This document shows, one piece after another, positions 51,010-64,000 of a DNA stretch of 64,000 nucleotides. The stretch spans positions 1,860,001 to 1,924,000 of the forward strand of contig CP091735.1 in NCBI GenBank assembly GCA_022010015.1, read 5' to 3'. This DNA is from Clostridium sp. (GTDB lineage: Bacteria > Bacillota_I > Bacilli_A > Acholeplasmatales > Anaeroplasmataceae). Within the stretch, counting starts at the first letter, position 1. Every line of letters begins with the position of its first letter. Under the pieces are notes generated by a model, which ran no database searches, was not told the DNA's origin, and saw only the letters and a list, made by a program, of their open reading frames with translations. The position numbers and the translations under genes were made by a program.

Positions 51010-54000
51010 TTATAATACAAAATCTATACAAGATACAACATATCCAACTGAAAGTGTATATGCGTTACCTGAAGTGTTTGAAGATGTAATAGTTAATTTA
51101 CCACTTTCAACTTTTTAATACTACAGTCTTATTATTTAAATCAGAGTTAGTACTATGAGTTAGATTCAATGTAAGTGTCTTTGAATCAGCATCATATGTA
51201 CCAGTAAATGAAGCGGTATTATAATCAACATTAGCTAAAGCAAATGTACCACTAATTGATGCACTATCTGTAAATGTAATCTTTAACTTTGATTGATATT
51301 CATTACAATCTTCACTACCTACAAATGTTAAACCAGCAAAAATTGATTTAGTTACATATGCTTTATTTGTTACATCAATACCAATTCCTGTTTGACTACC
51401 ATTTGCATACAATGTTACATTAGTACCTTCTACAACATAAGTTCCACTTTCACTACCCTTTGTATAATGACCATAACCATCAAGAGTAATTGAATCTAAA
51501 CCTTCTGATGTATAAGTTCCCTCATTACCATCTAGTACTTGTGTATAGCTTTCGTTTGCAAGTTCAATTGTAAACATTTGATTATTTCTTACATATGTAA
51601 GCTTATTATTAGCTACAACATATTCTGCAGTTGTATTATCAGCAAATGTTATAGTTCCATAGCCATCAACACTAATGCTTCCAAGTGTTTCATTTGAATA
51701 TGTGCCACCTAAACCATCAGCAGATAAAATTTCCTTATTATCATAATCAAACTTACATACTGGCTTATTAGTTTCATCATACATTACAAAGCTACTAACT
51801 CTTGCTGATACTGTATCAATACTCCAATTATATCCAGCATGAAGTACACTCTTATAACCATATACCTTAACAATATCATCATTCATAAGCGTTAATTCTA
51901 ACCATACCATGTAATTGCTACTATCATATATGCTTGTTCCAGAGTAAGCAACATGCTTAATCTTAGCTGTATCATAGAACACATATGTATCATTTGCACT
52001 AACTGATGTTGAATTGCTTCCATATGCTGTCCATAATACACCATATGTTGTATTCATATAGAAATATTGATTATCAACCTTTACAACACCATCAGTAACG
52101 TTCTTATATTCCTCAGCAATGCTTCCACTCTTTGTTCCTGTTACAACACCTGTATTAGTAATTGTTAAATCCTTAGGTAATGAAGAAACATCAGCAGCCT
52201 TGGCATATGAAGCACCAGTTGAATAAATTTCAGCGCCCTTATATGTACCAGCTTGAACATATGGAGTAATCCATTTAGCATAAACACTCATATTATCTTC
52301 AATAACATAGCTTGTTAATGCTTCCTTAAATTTTGCATCTAAATACCATCCAGCAAATGATAATGCTTCATCTGTTCCTCCAGTAGGCTCAGTTAATTCA
52401 AATGTATCATTTGCATAATATTTAGTAATTACTGTGTTTTTCAATTCCATTACCATTAACTACTGTTAAAACAACAGCCTTATCCCACATTGCATAAAGT
52501 GTAATATCTTCACTAACAGTAATAGAAGCTAAAGCCTTATAGGTTGTACCACTACCATCAGCCTTAGTATTCCAACCTCTAAAGATAAATTGTCCTGCAG
52601 CAGTTGTAACCTTATCAGCTGTCTTTACAGCAATATTCTTATTTACGCTTGCAGCATCTGGAGCTGTAGCGTCAGTAATATCATTATTATTTAATATATA
52701 TGTAATTGTTACCATTGGTTTAGTATTTTCAAATGTCATATCATTCTTATTTAACTTAATTTCATGATATTCACTTACATCATTAACACTATAAGTTGAA
52801 ATAAGAACTCCCTCAGTAACTGTATATTTAATTTCAGTACCATCAAGATTAGCAATTCCAGTTCCATAAACCTTTAATGTTGAATCATTAAATGTATAAA
52901 CACCTTGATAACCATCAAGAGGAGATTTGAATGAACTACCATTATATCCATATTCAAATGCTTCTTTTTCCTAAAGCAGTTATTCTTGCATATTTTTGCA
53001 GCTGTTAAATTAGTGTATTCAATTTCATTTCCATCAATATCATATGCCTTAAAAATTAGAATAAATTGTATTATGTCCATCTACAAAATAATTGCAAATA
53101 AATGAACCATCATTATATTGATATAGACGATAAGCTGATGATAAATTCTTAACATTCACATTAGAGTTTAAATTTCCATCTAAGCATTTATTTGAAAGAA
53201 CATAAACACTATTATCTAAATATGCATTGTTTTTTTACATAATCAACTGATGAATAACCTGTATCTTCATCTAATGATGAATAAGATTTAATCAAAACAA
53301 ATCCTGTTTTTTTCATCATACAAGCCTAGTATATATTTAGTATACTTTTTCAGCAGTTCCATATGAATACTCATTATATTCATATTTAATTTCAAGAACA
53401 AATTTACCATTTTCTTTATTGAAATCAACACATTTTATAGAATCAGCCTTAAATAGTCCTGAACTATAATCGGTTGTTAAAACACCATATTCATCAAAAT
53501 GAATTGTATTTTCAACCTTTGATAAAGAAGACCAATATGAATTGGCAATTCCATAATCACCATATAATGGATTAGCGTCTTCCCATTTTGCATATAATGA
53601 CATATTTGCTTCAACAACACTACCATTAGTCCATTCTGTTTTTAATGTTTCATCAGTAAACCAACCAACAAAAGCATAGCCCTTCTTAACTGGTCTATCA
53701 AGGGTTAAAGTATCACCAACACCAAGAATTAAATTTTCTACTTCTTCAGAATTATCTTTATTAACATTAACAGTAATCTTTGAAGCCCACTTAGCAAATA
53801 ATGTTACATTCTTACTTGGAGCCACAAAATCAGCTTCTACAGCCTTTGTAAGGGCTTCATCATAGAACCAGCCCTTGAATGTATAATTCTCATCAGTAGG
53901 AGTAGGCAATGTGTATATAATATTGGTATTCATAGTCATTAAATCAATATTAGCGCCGTGATCATTTAATTCAAATGTTACATTAACTACAGGCTTAACC

Positions 54001-56933
54001 ATTGTTGCACTACTATCAAAAAAATATTCATAACATTATATTCAATATTTTTTTACCATTAGAAACAGTATATAAGCCAACCTCTGTTTCACTTATAATA
54101 TTATAAGTACCAGAAACAGCGCCCCAAGTAAATCCACCTTTACCATCTAAAGTTATATCCTCATTTGAAGTAGTATATGTACCTTGGTAGCCATCATAAA
54201 TAATGATACTTGTTCCATCATATTCAGCAAAAAGTAATTCCATCTTTTTGTAATAGTATGTGCAGTTGAGGTAGCATTTGAAACATTTGCGCCAACAAAT
54301 TCAACACCTGCATAAATCTTATTATTTGTTAATAATGCATAAGCAGTTGTACCATCAACATAAGTGATTTGACCCCAAACAGTATAGTTATTATTTAGAT
54401 TTTTTTAGATGTATAAGTAAATGATTTAACAATACCAGCATTTACATATAAAGCTGTATCTGTGCTAACTGTATCTTTTCCACTGCTCCAAGCCATCCAA
54501 AGAAGACCGGCTTCACGGTTAAAATAAGCATAACCACTACCAATTTTAATTGCACCATCAACAACCTTTTGATCCTCACTTGACAATGTACCAGTATTTC
54601 GCATTTCGGTTACAACACCAGCTTCGCTAATCTTATAAGACTCGCTTGCTTTAGGCGTAATAGTTCCATTATTTCCATTATACACATTCTTAGAAGCATA
54701 TGTACCATATGATGTAGCAACATCGTCCCATTTAGCATAAACTGTCATGCCACTATATGCTTCCGTAATTTCAGCACTAGTATTTAAGGCTGTATTATAT
54801 TCAGCATCACTATACCAACCAACAAACTTCTTACTTTGCTTATAATCAACAGTTGAAGCTGTATAATCAGGAAGAATATCATTAAATGTTAAGCCTTGGC
54901 CTGCCGCAACGTGAACAATTTCTTTATCATTATCTTTTGTCATTAAACCACTTACATTAATAACAGTTTGTTCACCCCCAAAGTGAATAAATTGTCATAT
55001 CAGCAGTTGCAACAAGCTTACCATCAACAAGTTCTACCTCGTTAAGACAATCCTCATCATAATACCAACCAACTAATTCATAATTAGGAATAGTTGTAGT
55101 TGGGAAAGTTACTTCAAAATTCTTATAAACATTAGCAGTTGTATTATATGATTCAAAAATCAATATAAACGAAATTGATTGTTACCTTAACATCTACAAG
55201 TGTAAAATGAATTTTCGTTAAATACAACCTTAACGTAAGAATCCTCAAAAAGTGATATATACATCACCATCGATAACCTCATAGCTACCAGTCTTATCAC
55301 CTAAAGTAGCGACACTATATCCAGATAATACTAGACTATTACCACTTTCATTAGTATATTCACCTTTAAACTCATCAACCTTATGCATTCCATTAGCTTC
55401 ATATACATATTCCGCTATAGTTGTATCATTTAAAGAAACCTTAAGATAACTTGAATTGTAGCAGTTGCCACCTTCAATCTCTTGTGATTCATTTTCAAAT
55501 TTTACCCCTACATAAGTATTTGTACCATCAACAAATACATTAATAGTTTTTTCACCATAGCCAACAGTTGCAGCATAACAAATATTATTTCCATCACTAA
55601 ATGATGAAGCATTTGTTAAAGCAGATGAATAAGTGCCTTGAATAAGAACAAGTACAGATTCCTTTGCTGGATTCTTAAAAGTAATAACACCTGTTTCAAA
55701 ATCAATTGTACCTTCATAATCCTTGTGAGCACCTTCAGGTTTTTACCTGATACCAATAATCAGAATCAGAATTATGTGGTAAAATATAGCCTCCACTAGC
55801 GATGATTTTTTTAGCTTCTTCTTCTGTAACATCAATAGTCTCAGTATAATTAATTAATCTGATTAATCCCTTTTCTTCATCAACCAATTCAATGAAAAAC
55901 AAGGCCTCTAAATGGTGCAGAGGAAACAGCACAATAGCCGTTCTTGTCAGTCTTAATTATACAATAGCTATTATTATAACCACTAATTGTTCCATTCAAA
56001 TCATCTCTAACACTAAATTCAACAGTTGTATAGGTTTTTACCAATAAATGGTGCAAAAATCCTTTGAACCTTCACAAGTGCGTGTATCTTCTATTCCACA
56101 TCTATCACAATGTAGAGTTTCAGTACCATCGCTCACCTTATACACAGCATCACCATTATAAACATAACCTGATGTATGGCCTAATGCTTTAATAACTATA
56201 TCGTCACTAGTTAATTCATTTTTTTACCATCTTCATCAGAGAAATATTTATTACATACACTACATACATAATATTCAATATTTCCATCTTCACTACAAGT
56301 TGCCTCTTTAGCCTCAACCTTAGTTAAGGTATGAGCCTTTTTAGCAACAGTTAATTCAGCAAGAGTTGTTTTTTGACTACCCTCGCCATCCCTATAATAG
56401 TTGTGACAAACATCACAATACCAATATTCCAAATTTCCTTCTTCCATACAAGTTGCTTCTTTAGCCTCTGTATGAGTTAAATGATGACCAAGTGCTGGAA
56501 TAACAATGTCATTATGTGAAGCATATTTAACTGTACAAGCCTCATCCTGATAATAATCATCTGAGCCATCACAAGTCCAATATTCCAAATTTCCTTCTTC
56601 TGTACAGGTTGCTACCTTAGAAGAATGATATACTACATTTGTTGCGACTGAGCTACTTGATGTAGTTGTACTACTTGAGCTTGAACTACTTGATGTAGTT
56701 GTACTGCTTGAGCTTGAACTACTTGATGTAGTTGTACTGCTTGAGCTTGAACTACTTGATGTAGTTGTACTGCTTGAGCTTGAGCTACTTGATGTAGTTG
56801 TACTGCTTGAACTAGAACTACTTGATGTAGCACTAGTTTCGCTTCCAGTTGGAGATGGTTTATCGCCACATGAAGCTAGGGTTATTAAACCAATTGTAGC
56901 AACTAAAGCGCCTAAAATCTTAGAACTTTTCAT
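51010..56933 (-). CDS. Giant multi-repeat surface lipoprotein with InlB-type repeats
   Basis: About 1,965 residues after repair. MKSSKILGALVATIGLITLASC is signal peptide plus lipobox (LASC), then a Ser/Thr stalk of five 11-residue units. Next come three ~45-residue CxxC repeats (LEYWYCDVCHNYYRD and similar; probably zinc-binding) and a shorter fourth. Several Listeria-Bacteroides (InlB B) repeats follow, e.g. YTFKGWFYDEALTKAVE, YAFVGWFTDETLKTEW, KFVGWYSDAEYN, each ending in xLYAKW. They alternate with 'GxYxGTYT...LDGYGxxT' beta units near 51480, 51670, 52910 and 54170. The C-terminus ends GYVVSCIDFVL without LPxTG. Role: probably adhesion. Breaks are fewer than in the housekeeping genes. Confidence 0.85.
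56653..56832 (-). repeat. 33-bp tandem repeat encoding a Ser8Thr3 stalk
   Basis: Five near-identical 33-base units (each encoding S8T3) lie just after the lipobox. Third-position differences are few, so copy number could change by slippage without frame loss. The repeat acts as a cell-envelope spacer. Confidence 0.93.
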
Positions 56934-56969
56934 TTTAATTTCTCCCTTACTATTATTTATTTTTCTGCA

Positions 56970-59900
56970 TTAATTCCTAAAAATAGATCCAATTGCAAAA
57001 TATCCTGGCAAATCACTAGTGTAGCTTGTCTCTATTAAAAGAAATAGTTTGACGATAAACTAAATCCTTAATTTCAAACACAAAGCTATAGCCATTTAAA
57101 TTTACTATAACCTTATTTTTTTAGAAACTGTATAGCTACCTTTAACCCCATTTACATTTGCAAATTTTGGTTCATAGGTATCTTTTTTTAGTATCCTCAT
57201 CGTATTCACTTGATTTAGCTATTGCAGTAACCTTACCTAAATCATCAAATACAAAAAGCAACATCCATATCATATTGCTTAGAATACTCATCATCATAAC
57301 AAGAATAGCTAATATAATACGTAAATCCTGAAACTAAGGAATTATCAAAGCTTATCTCAACATTCTTGAAAGTATAATCATTAAGATTCACTTTAACAAC
57401 CTTTATATCACTTTCTACATAAATTGTCAAATAATCTGCATTTATTGCATAATTTGCCAGTTTATTATTGTATTTAGCATTACCAAAGCCATCGATTATT
57501 AAAAATATCATTACCATTTTTTTATATTGACCTAAATATTTATCGGCAACAGTTATTCCTGCTTTCAAATCATTATACTTATCAATACGAATAGTAAGTA
57601 TTTTTATTATCATAGGCTATTTCGTTAATTGAGCCCTCAAGACCTGCTTCAACATCATTGATTGATGTTAGATAAACAACTCTTGAACTTATACTACCAG
57701 CTTCAAACAACATAAAATATGTATTATCATTTTTTTACTAAATTTTCTTAAAAACATATTGACTATTACCAGTCTGCTCAACCTTATAAGTTGAAAAATA
57801 ATCAGAATAATTAAATAAACCAGATGTTCTTATAAAAATTAATCCCGAATCAACATATTCGCCATTTAAGGTTATGGTTCCATTACTTCCTCTTAATGTT
57901 GAAATAAATTTATTGCCATATGGTTTTTATAAGACCCTCATAGATATTTCCTTGATTTATAAAGGTAATAATACCATATTCATTAATACTTAGAGAATAA
58001 TTATTATCAATAATACCATTTTTGGTAATCACCAACGATTGTATCATCTTTATAATCAGCAGCTAAGATTTGAATAGCATAATATGATGTAACACGTATG
58101 TTATTTACCTTCAAATTAATTGTCAGCTCATAAAAGCCAGCAATTGAGAAGGCAATCTTAGAGGTATCAACATATTTATATCTACCCATTTTACCACTTA
58201 TTAAGGTTTCTTTATCCATAATACCATCGCTAGTTATAATTTCTAAATTTGAACATAATTCATCAATTACAACTGCATCAGTATTTGCACCATAATATGA
58301 TTTGCTTAAGCGAATAATTGCCCCAATAGATATTTTTTTGATTTTTCAAACACACTTCCAGCTAAAATAGTAGTATCTGTCTTTCTAAGAGTCAAAACAT
58401 TATATAAATCACTTATAAAGAATTCGATATAGCTACCATTATTAAATGTAACATCAGTATCTACGTAATCAATTCTTAAAATATTTCCATCAATCTTATA
58501 TTTAAGTTTCGTTCTATAATTGCTACTAGCATCAAAGCTTATTTCTCCTGTTTTATAGCCATCAAGGAAAATATACATATTTTTTTATAGGTATAATAAC
58601 CTATATATTCATCATGCTCTTCAACACTAAAGCTTAGATTTTCTAAATTCAAAAAGGAACTTATATGAATAAAAAAATCACTTAAATCTAATTTATAAAT
58701 AATTAATTCGTTATTTTTTTATAATCAATTCCACCATAGCCTTGTTTTTTTGTAAATCATAATTTGACAAGCTAAACACATAATTTGTACCATCAAAAAA
58801 ATCTAACTCCACCATTATTATCAAATGATAATTTAGAGTTCTTGTTATTAAATGTTCCTGTTAAGGTTTTTTTCCATAATAAGGGTTTGCATTTAAACTG
58901 TTTTTTTATCTACAATCATTTGATGAGCAGATTTATATGTCATTTTATATTCGGTATTTTTGAAAATACATAGTTCCTGTTAAATCGCTTGTCTTAAATC
59001 CATCATTAAATGTTACATAATCCCATTTAACATCATAATAGGTATCACTGCTTGTTTTATTAGCAAGTCTAACATAAAGACCATACCAGAATTCTTCATT
59101 AGTTTCCTTATCTTTAATCTTAAAGGTATCAATAGAATATGTTGTATAGGTAGTATTTAAAACATAATATGTAGACGAATAATTAAGTGTTAGATAATCA
59201 ACTATTTCATATTTGTTTTCATTAACAAATATAAGTGGACGCCTATTTTCGCTAAATGAAAGCTTGATGCTATTATCTGGATTTAAAATTATAATTCCAT
59301 TAATATAATATAGCATATATTCATTGTAATTATAATTTACTCTGTAGCTATTATTACCAAGTCCCTCAAGAATTGTTATTTCCTTATTATTATAAATAAA
59401 TTTACCATCATCTGTGATATTCAAATTAGGTAATCTTGAAGGAGCAGAATTAGTAGCTAGGGCATATTCTTCTATAACATCAGTATATCCATAATCACTA
59501 TCAGATGTACTATCATCCTCTTCAACAACCGGAATAGTTGTAAGTCTAGTAGCATAGCTACCCTTTAAATTTTGATCTAAAACAGAAATAGCTGCGGTAG
59601 CACTTGCACCATAATAATTACAATGTAATTCATATGTTCCACTCTTAAAATAATCAATGTGACCAGTTATCATATCCTTTGTCACATCAACACTTGTACC
59701 ATTTTTTTGGTAATTTTTAAATAAATCAAGTGGATTTAGACTATCACCTGTAAAAATAGATGCTGTCTTAGCTATTATTTCTACATTAAAGTCAACCTTA
59801 GCATAAAAATCAACTCTGACAGGATCTTTATCTATACCAAATACATAAACATCTACATAAATATGCTGATCATCAAATGTCTCATAATCTATATTTGTAA

Positions 59901-61421
59901 TTACTTTAGCATAAACTGTTAAAATATAATCTGCTTTATTAGGACTATCAACAAGAGTAACCTTACGATTTTTCATTGTTAAAGATATATTATTTAACAA
60001 ATTTATTCCATTTGTGATATTTACAAGCTCATTATTAATTTCAAGACTATAGTCAACCTCAACAACATTATAGGTTATTTCCTTTTCATAATACTCAAAA
60101 ATCAACACTATCAATACCAAGTGACCTAACATTATAAGGAATTCGAATCTTAACATTATAGCTACCGATAGTATTAAAATCAACATTATTTAAATCTAAA
60201 TAGCTTAAGCTAATATTAGGAAATTCTATTCCATTAATATAAACCTTAAAATCAGCAGAAAAAAATCATATCTATCTTGATTGGTACCTTTTTAATATAT
60301 TAATTATATTAGATGTTTTATAATTAATTTCCACACCATGCTTAACACTAACAACCGCAATATATTTCTTATCATTATAGTTTAAGGTTATGTTATAGTC
60401 ACCAACTTGACTAAAATCAACGCTACCATTAATCATCGTTTGGTCAATTTTTAATCAATTCGCCTTTTTCTAACTTCAAATAATTCTGTGTAATCAATTG
60501 CTTGACTATTAGGATAAACATTAATATTTTTTTAGTAACTACCTCAATATCATTTGCATCTACAATATGGAAAAACAAATGTAGCTGAATTACTAGCATA
60601 TTCTGATGAATAGCTTAATGAAACTGTTATATTACTACCACTTTTTAAAAATCCTTTTGAGCTAAAGTTTAACATTTCATCAGTTATTTTTTTATAGGTG
60701 AATCATCAGAATAAAGCATAAATATGGTTTTAAAATCAAATTTATTAGCTTCTTCAATTGTTAAATACAATTCACTATAGACTTTATAAATAACAACACT
60801 ATGAAGAGGTAAAAACCTTAACTCTAATAGATTTAGTTATATCGTGATATGTAACACTATATGTATATTCACCTTCTGATGCTAAAACATTAGAGGTAAT
60901 CATATCATCAGTAATGACTTCTTCTTCATTATTTTTTGTAGCCTTAAACAATGACTTGAAATCATAATTTGCTACCTCATTATCCTTTATTTCTATATAA
61001 TCGCTTGTAAGATTAAGCTTATATATAGTCTTAATTACGGTAACATCTATGGTAGAAATATGGTCCTTATATAAGCAGCTTATATTATAACTACCAGCAT
61101 TAGCACTTAAATTTCCCTTTTTTTAATATAATCATCAATTACAACTACCTCAATACCATCATCAATAATTGAAAAAAATATGGTTTTAAAGTCAAAATTT
61201 AAAACCTCTTCATCGCTTATTGTTAAGGAATCTACAGTTTTTTTAACAGAAATTCCTCTTACAATTGTAGAAGAAGGCTTCAAAGATGAAGCCTCACTTT
61301 CTATTAAATTACTTGATGATATAGTAGGAATTGTAGAATGATTATCATCTTTACCACAACCGCAAAGAATCAAAGACATTGCAATTGTAGCTCCAATTAA
61401 AAGCTTTTTTTTCATAATCAT
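56970..61421 (-). CDS. Giant surface lipoprotein with tandem Ig-like repeats
   Basis: About 1,470 residues after repair. Start 61421 (GGAGAAGA site); MIMKKKLLIGATIAMSLILC carries the lipobox LILCGC. The N-terminal half holds at least four similar units of about 90-130 residues, each containing a 'DFKxxF...VTDDMI...G-x-Y' pattern: FDFKTIFFSIIDDG (61190), YDFKSLFKATKNNEEE (60960), FDFKTIFMLYSDDS (60735), DLFKNYQKNGTSVDV (59720). This is bacterial Ig-like architecture. The C-terminal half uses 'LDGYK/IDGFGNAKY' beta units also present in the downstream lipoprotein, marking them as relatives. It ends GYFAIGSIFRN. Function probably adhesion or glycan binding. Confidence 0.82.
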
Positions 61422-61439
61422 TCTTCTCCTTTACTCTAA

Positions 61440-64000
61440 TTATTGAGCACTTTTTGGAACATAATCACCTAAAATATAGAAGTCAATCCACAAGTATTTT
61501 TGTTCCATTGTTTTCAATAACAATTTCAATTCCACCATCATGATTTTTATTTTCAATTGTATAAACATAACGAGTTGTTGTGCTTCTTTCAGTTGAAGAA
61601 TAGCCCTCATTAAATGAATAACCAACTTCTTCAAGTTTTACTCTAAATTCAGCCATCAATGCTTCAAAATTAGCATCACTCATTTGACTATTTTCATCGC
61701 CAAGCTCAGTAGTAACGGTAATACCTACCTTACCATGATTAATTGGATTACCATCAGAATCATATCCAACAGTAATATCATTATAGAATGGTCCATGGAA
61801 ATTATCACCTACGATATTAAAGAATAAGCTTGGTGTAGGAATAAGCTTAGCATCTTCACCAAATGTTGCATCAAATACGATTTCAGCAGATTCATCATGA
61901 GATGTAGTAGTACCATTTGCAGTATAATACTTAACTGTATATTCATTCCAACTAGTCTTTAAAACTCTTGGTTGATAATTATCAAATGTATCCTCTGGAA
62001 TGACAGTTGTATTAATATCACTATAAGTAGTTTTAACATAACCCATATATGTTCCATCAATTATTGAATATGGATATGTAGCAGAAATTAAATTACCATC
62101 ACTATCGACAACTAAAGTGAATTTTTGACCAGATGTAGCTTCAGCATTTACAGCATATGAATAACAAGAAACTTCTGTAGCGATATCACGCATAATTGAT
62201 GATTCTCTTAATTCAAATGTATATAAAGTTTTTTTCCATTTGAGCTTGTTGAAGAAGCAAACTTAAAGACATTAGCACTAAAAATCAAATTTAGGCATTA
62301 TATCAAATATATCTCCATTATATTTCTTCTTTCCAGCAAGAGTTCCAACCTTTGTAGTTGAATCTACAACATACTCAAAATAATCAAATGAAGCATCATC
62401 AATCTTCTTATAGCCACTGTATTCAGTACGATAATCCTTACCATCCATAGAATAGCTATACTTAATTGTCTTAGCAAATAAAGTTGCATCACTAGTCACA
62501 AGACCATAAGTTCCAACAGTTCCAGTTGCAGATGTATTATTAGAAACCTTACTCTTTAGAACCTTTGAGCTATTAGATGTTGAAGATGTTTCATAATCAC
62601 TTGAATCTCCAGATGGAGCAGAAGTAGTTGTATCTACAGCTCTAAATGTATAATTTCTAGTATTCTTTAAAGTTGTTAAAGCTTTATTCAATAAATCAAC
62701 ATTTTCAGGTGCATCATATTGAGTTGGACTTTCAACTGTAGTTGTACCAATATTTGAGAATAAAACCTCAATTGAAGTATATGAAGATGCATCAGGATCT
62801 TTTATATTACCAGCATCATCTGTTGTGCCACCATATAATAAAACCTCAGTTTGAGCAATAAGCTTTGTAATATGACCATCCTCAATATATAGCCAAAGCT
62901 TTTGGAAAGTATCATTTAGCATTGGAGTTAATGATATAGCAAGATAAGTCATTAAATATAATGAGTCTTCATCGTTAACATTTGCATCATAACGATAAGC
63001 ACCAGCTTGATCATCAAACTTGAAAGACTTAACACTTAAATTGCCTAAATGGTTCCATAAATGTTGTGATTCCCAAATTGTTGGAATAGATACATAATTT
63101 TTAACAATTTCTGAAGAAACCTCATTGTTCTTATTAACATATAACTTCTTTAAAGCATGTCCTGTTACCTTATTTGCATCTGTAACCTGCTCATTACCTT
63201 TAACATAAATATCAGTTAATACATTATCAGAATCAGCTGCATTCCATGCACCAGACCACTTACCATCTTCCATTTTTACAGTCATATCATATGATTGAAC
63301 CTTACTATTATAACTTTGCTTATAATCAGTATAAGTATCAGTTAATGATCCTTTAACAGTAATACTATCATTAGCAATTTCTTCAATCATAGCACCTGTT
63401 AAATCACCAACACTACCCTGATCAATTGGAGCCTTTACAGTAAAAGTAATTGATTGTTTAACTAGTGAATTGCTAGTTAATGTAGCAGTTAGAGTAACAG
63501 ATGTATCAACCTTAACCTTATCAATACCAACAACTGTAACAACGTTTGTATCAGATATAGCAAGAATACCAGGTGTACTAAATGACCAAGTATATGCTTT
63601 TTCAGTACTATTTGCAACAGATACGTCTAAAGCAATACTATCATCCTTATAAATTACTGTCTTACTTGCAGTAATTCTAATTACTGGTAAATTGCTACCC
63701 TCAGAAGCCTTAACTATAAACTTCTTAGTAAATTCAGTACCAATATTATCCTTTGTAAGAGTTACAACAACGAATACCTTTGTATCAGTGTTTCCTCTTG
63801 TAACAGTACCATCATTTGCAATAACAGCAGTATTTGATGAATCATAGGTAATTGTATATCCATCCTTGCTAGCTACAAATGTCAAATTACTAATTACATT
63901 ATTTGCATCAACATCAACAAATAATGAATTATAAACATCTTCTGCTGATTTCTCAGCCTTTGAATCACTAGGATTCTTTCCACAGGAAGCAAAAAGTTAT
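61440..64000 (-). CDS. Large surface lipoprotein, Ig-like (Big) domains (5' end off window)
   Basis: The visible part starts at a lipobox LFASC (63960-64000), so only about 15-20 signal-peptide codons lie beyond the edge. Two Ig-like domains follow: TITYDSSNTAVIANDGTVTR (63780-63850) and ITASKTVIYKDDSIALDVSV with WSFSTPGILAISDTNVVTVV (63520-63690). These are Big_2-like. A long unique region contains MTVKMEDGKWSGAWNAADSD and LYLMTYLAISLTPMLNDTFQ. The C-terminus repairs to GTKYLWIDFYILGDYVPKSA, ending at 61440. Breaks lie near 62285, 62225 and 61497, with large clean frames otherwise. Third and first-transcribed member of the lipoprotein cluster. Confidence 0.85.

Noticed and set aside
56653..56832. 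Possible CRISPR array
   Set aside because: Units are directly adjacent without unique spacers and lie in a coding frame.
56633..56869. QAVQLHQV-type repeat protein on the minus strand
   Set aside because: It is the second frame of the 33-base Ser/Thr repeat, not a gene.
63470..63652. 60-residue plus-strand frame inside the third lipoprotein
   Set aside because: Antisense of the Ig-like domain.
1..64000. Alternative genetic code with TGA as Trp (mollicute-like)
   Set aside because: TGA ends genes with overlapping starts (spoVAC/spoVAD, miaB/ricA) and Trp is encoded by TGG in intact genes such as gpmI and eno.
1..64000. tRNA, rRNA, phage or IS elements
   Set aside because: No cloverleaf, rRNA core, transposase or integrase sequence was recognised on either strand.

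Overview
The window is low-GC bacterial DNA using the standard code (TGG for Trp, TGA as stop). It carries an unmistakable endospore gene set: cotE, spoVS, ricA, spoIIAA, spoIIAB, spoVAC, spoVAD, spoVAE and a SafA-like LysM protein. With ComEB, RNase Y, YmdB and T-box and FMN riboswitches, this points to a spore-forming Bacillota of class Bacilli, probably a gut lineage on the Erysipelotrichia/RF39 side. That placement is inference from gene content.

A property of the whole window matters for reading every entry. Most genes are split by small indels in A/T homopolymers, very often runs of exactly 7. Wherever a conserved family fixes the spacing, the frame is restored by removing 1 or 2 bases (4 to 5, 5 to 7 or 6 to 7 expansions; a few doubled G or C). 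I therefore give coordinates of whole repaired genes and name the breaks. Genes such as eno, gpmI, pfkA and comEB are intact. Sequencing or consensus error is the simplest explanation; slippage-tolerant real frameshifts are the alternative.

Layout. 1-13.1 kb (minus strand) is the Bacillus-type block rny-ymdB-spoVS-miaB-ricA-(accessory island)-cotE-(two unknown genes)-mutS. The island (5.6-8.3 kb) holds an XRE regulator, an unknown protein and a small ABC/FtsX transporter. 13.3-18.9 kb has an extracellular protein (plus), RNase M5, a heterodimeric ABC exporter and a divergent MarR regulator with a doubled palindromic operator. 18.9-22.8 kb is glycolysis: pyk, ATP-pfkA and a divergent PPi-type pfp. 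22.8-25.5 kb is a compact sporulation operon spoIIAA-spoIIAB-spoVAC-spoVAD-spoVAE that lacks sigF between spoIIAB and spoVAC. 25.6-31.6 kb has a HEPN-like/CBS protein, yqeY, eno, an FMN-riboswitch-controlled ribU, gpmI and an alpha/alpha-toroid protein. 31.7-37.4 kb has a zinc phospholipase C-like gene (plus), then safA-like-ruvA-ruvB-queA-cyclophilin-tgt. 37.5-41.1 kb is a very long coiled-coil gene (plus). 41.1-48.3 kb holds comEB-sepM-membrane protein-lspA-rluD, a T-box-led GNAT-hisS-aspS2 operon and rsmD. 48.5-50.9 kb has a small lipoprotein and a DEAD-box helicase.

51-64 kb is filled by three consecutive large lipoprotein genes built from tandem surface repeats: InlB-type, Ig-like, CxxC, and a recurrent Gly/Tyr-rich beta unit.
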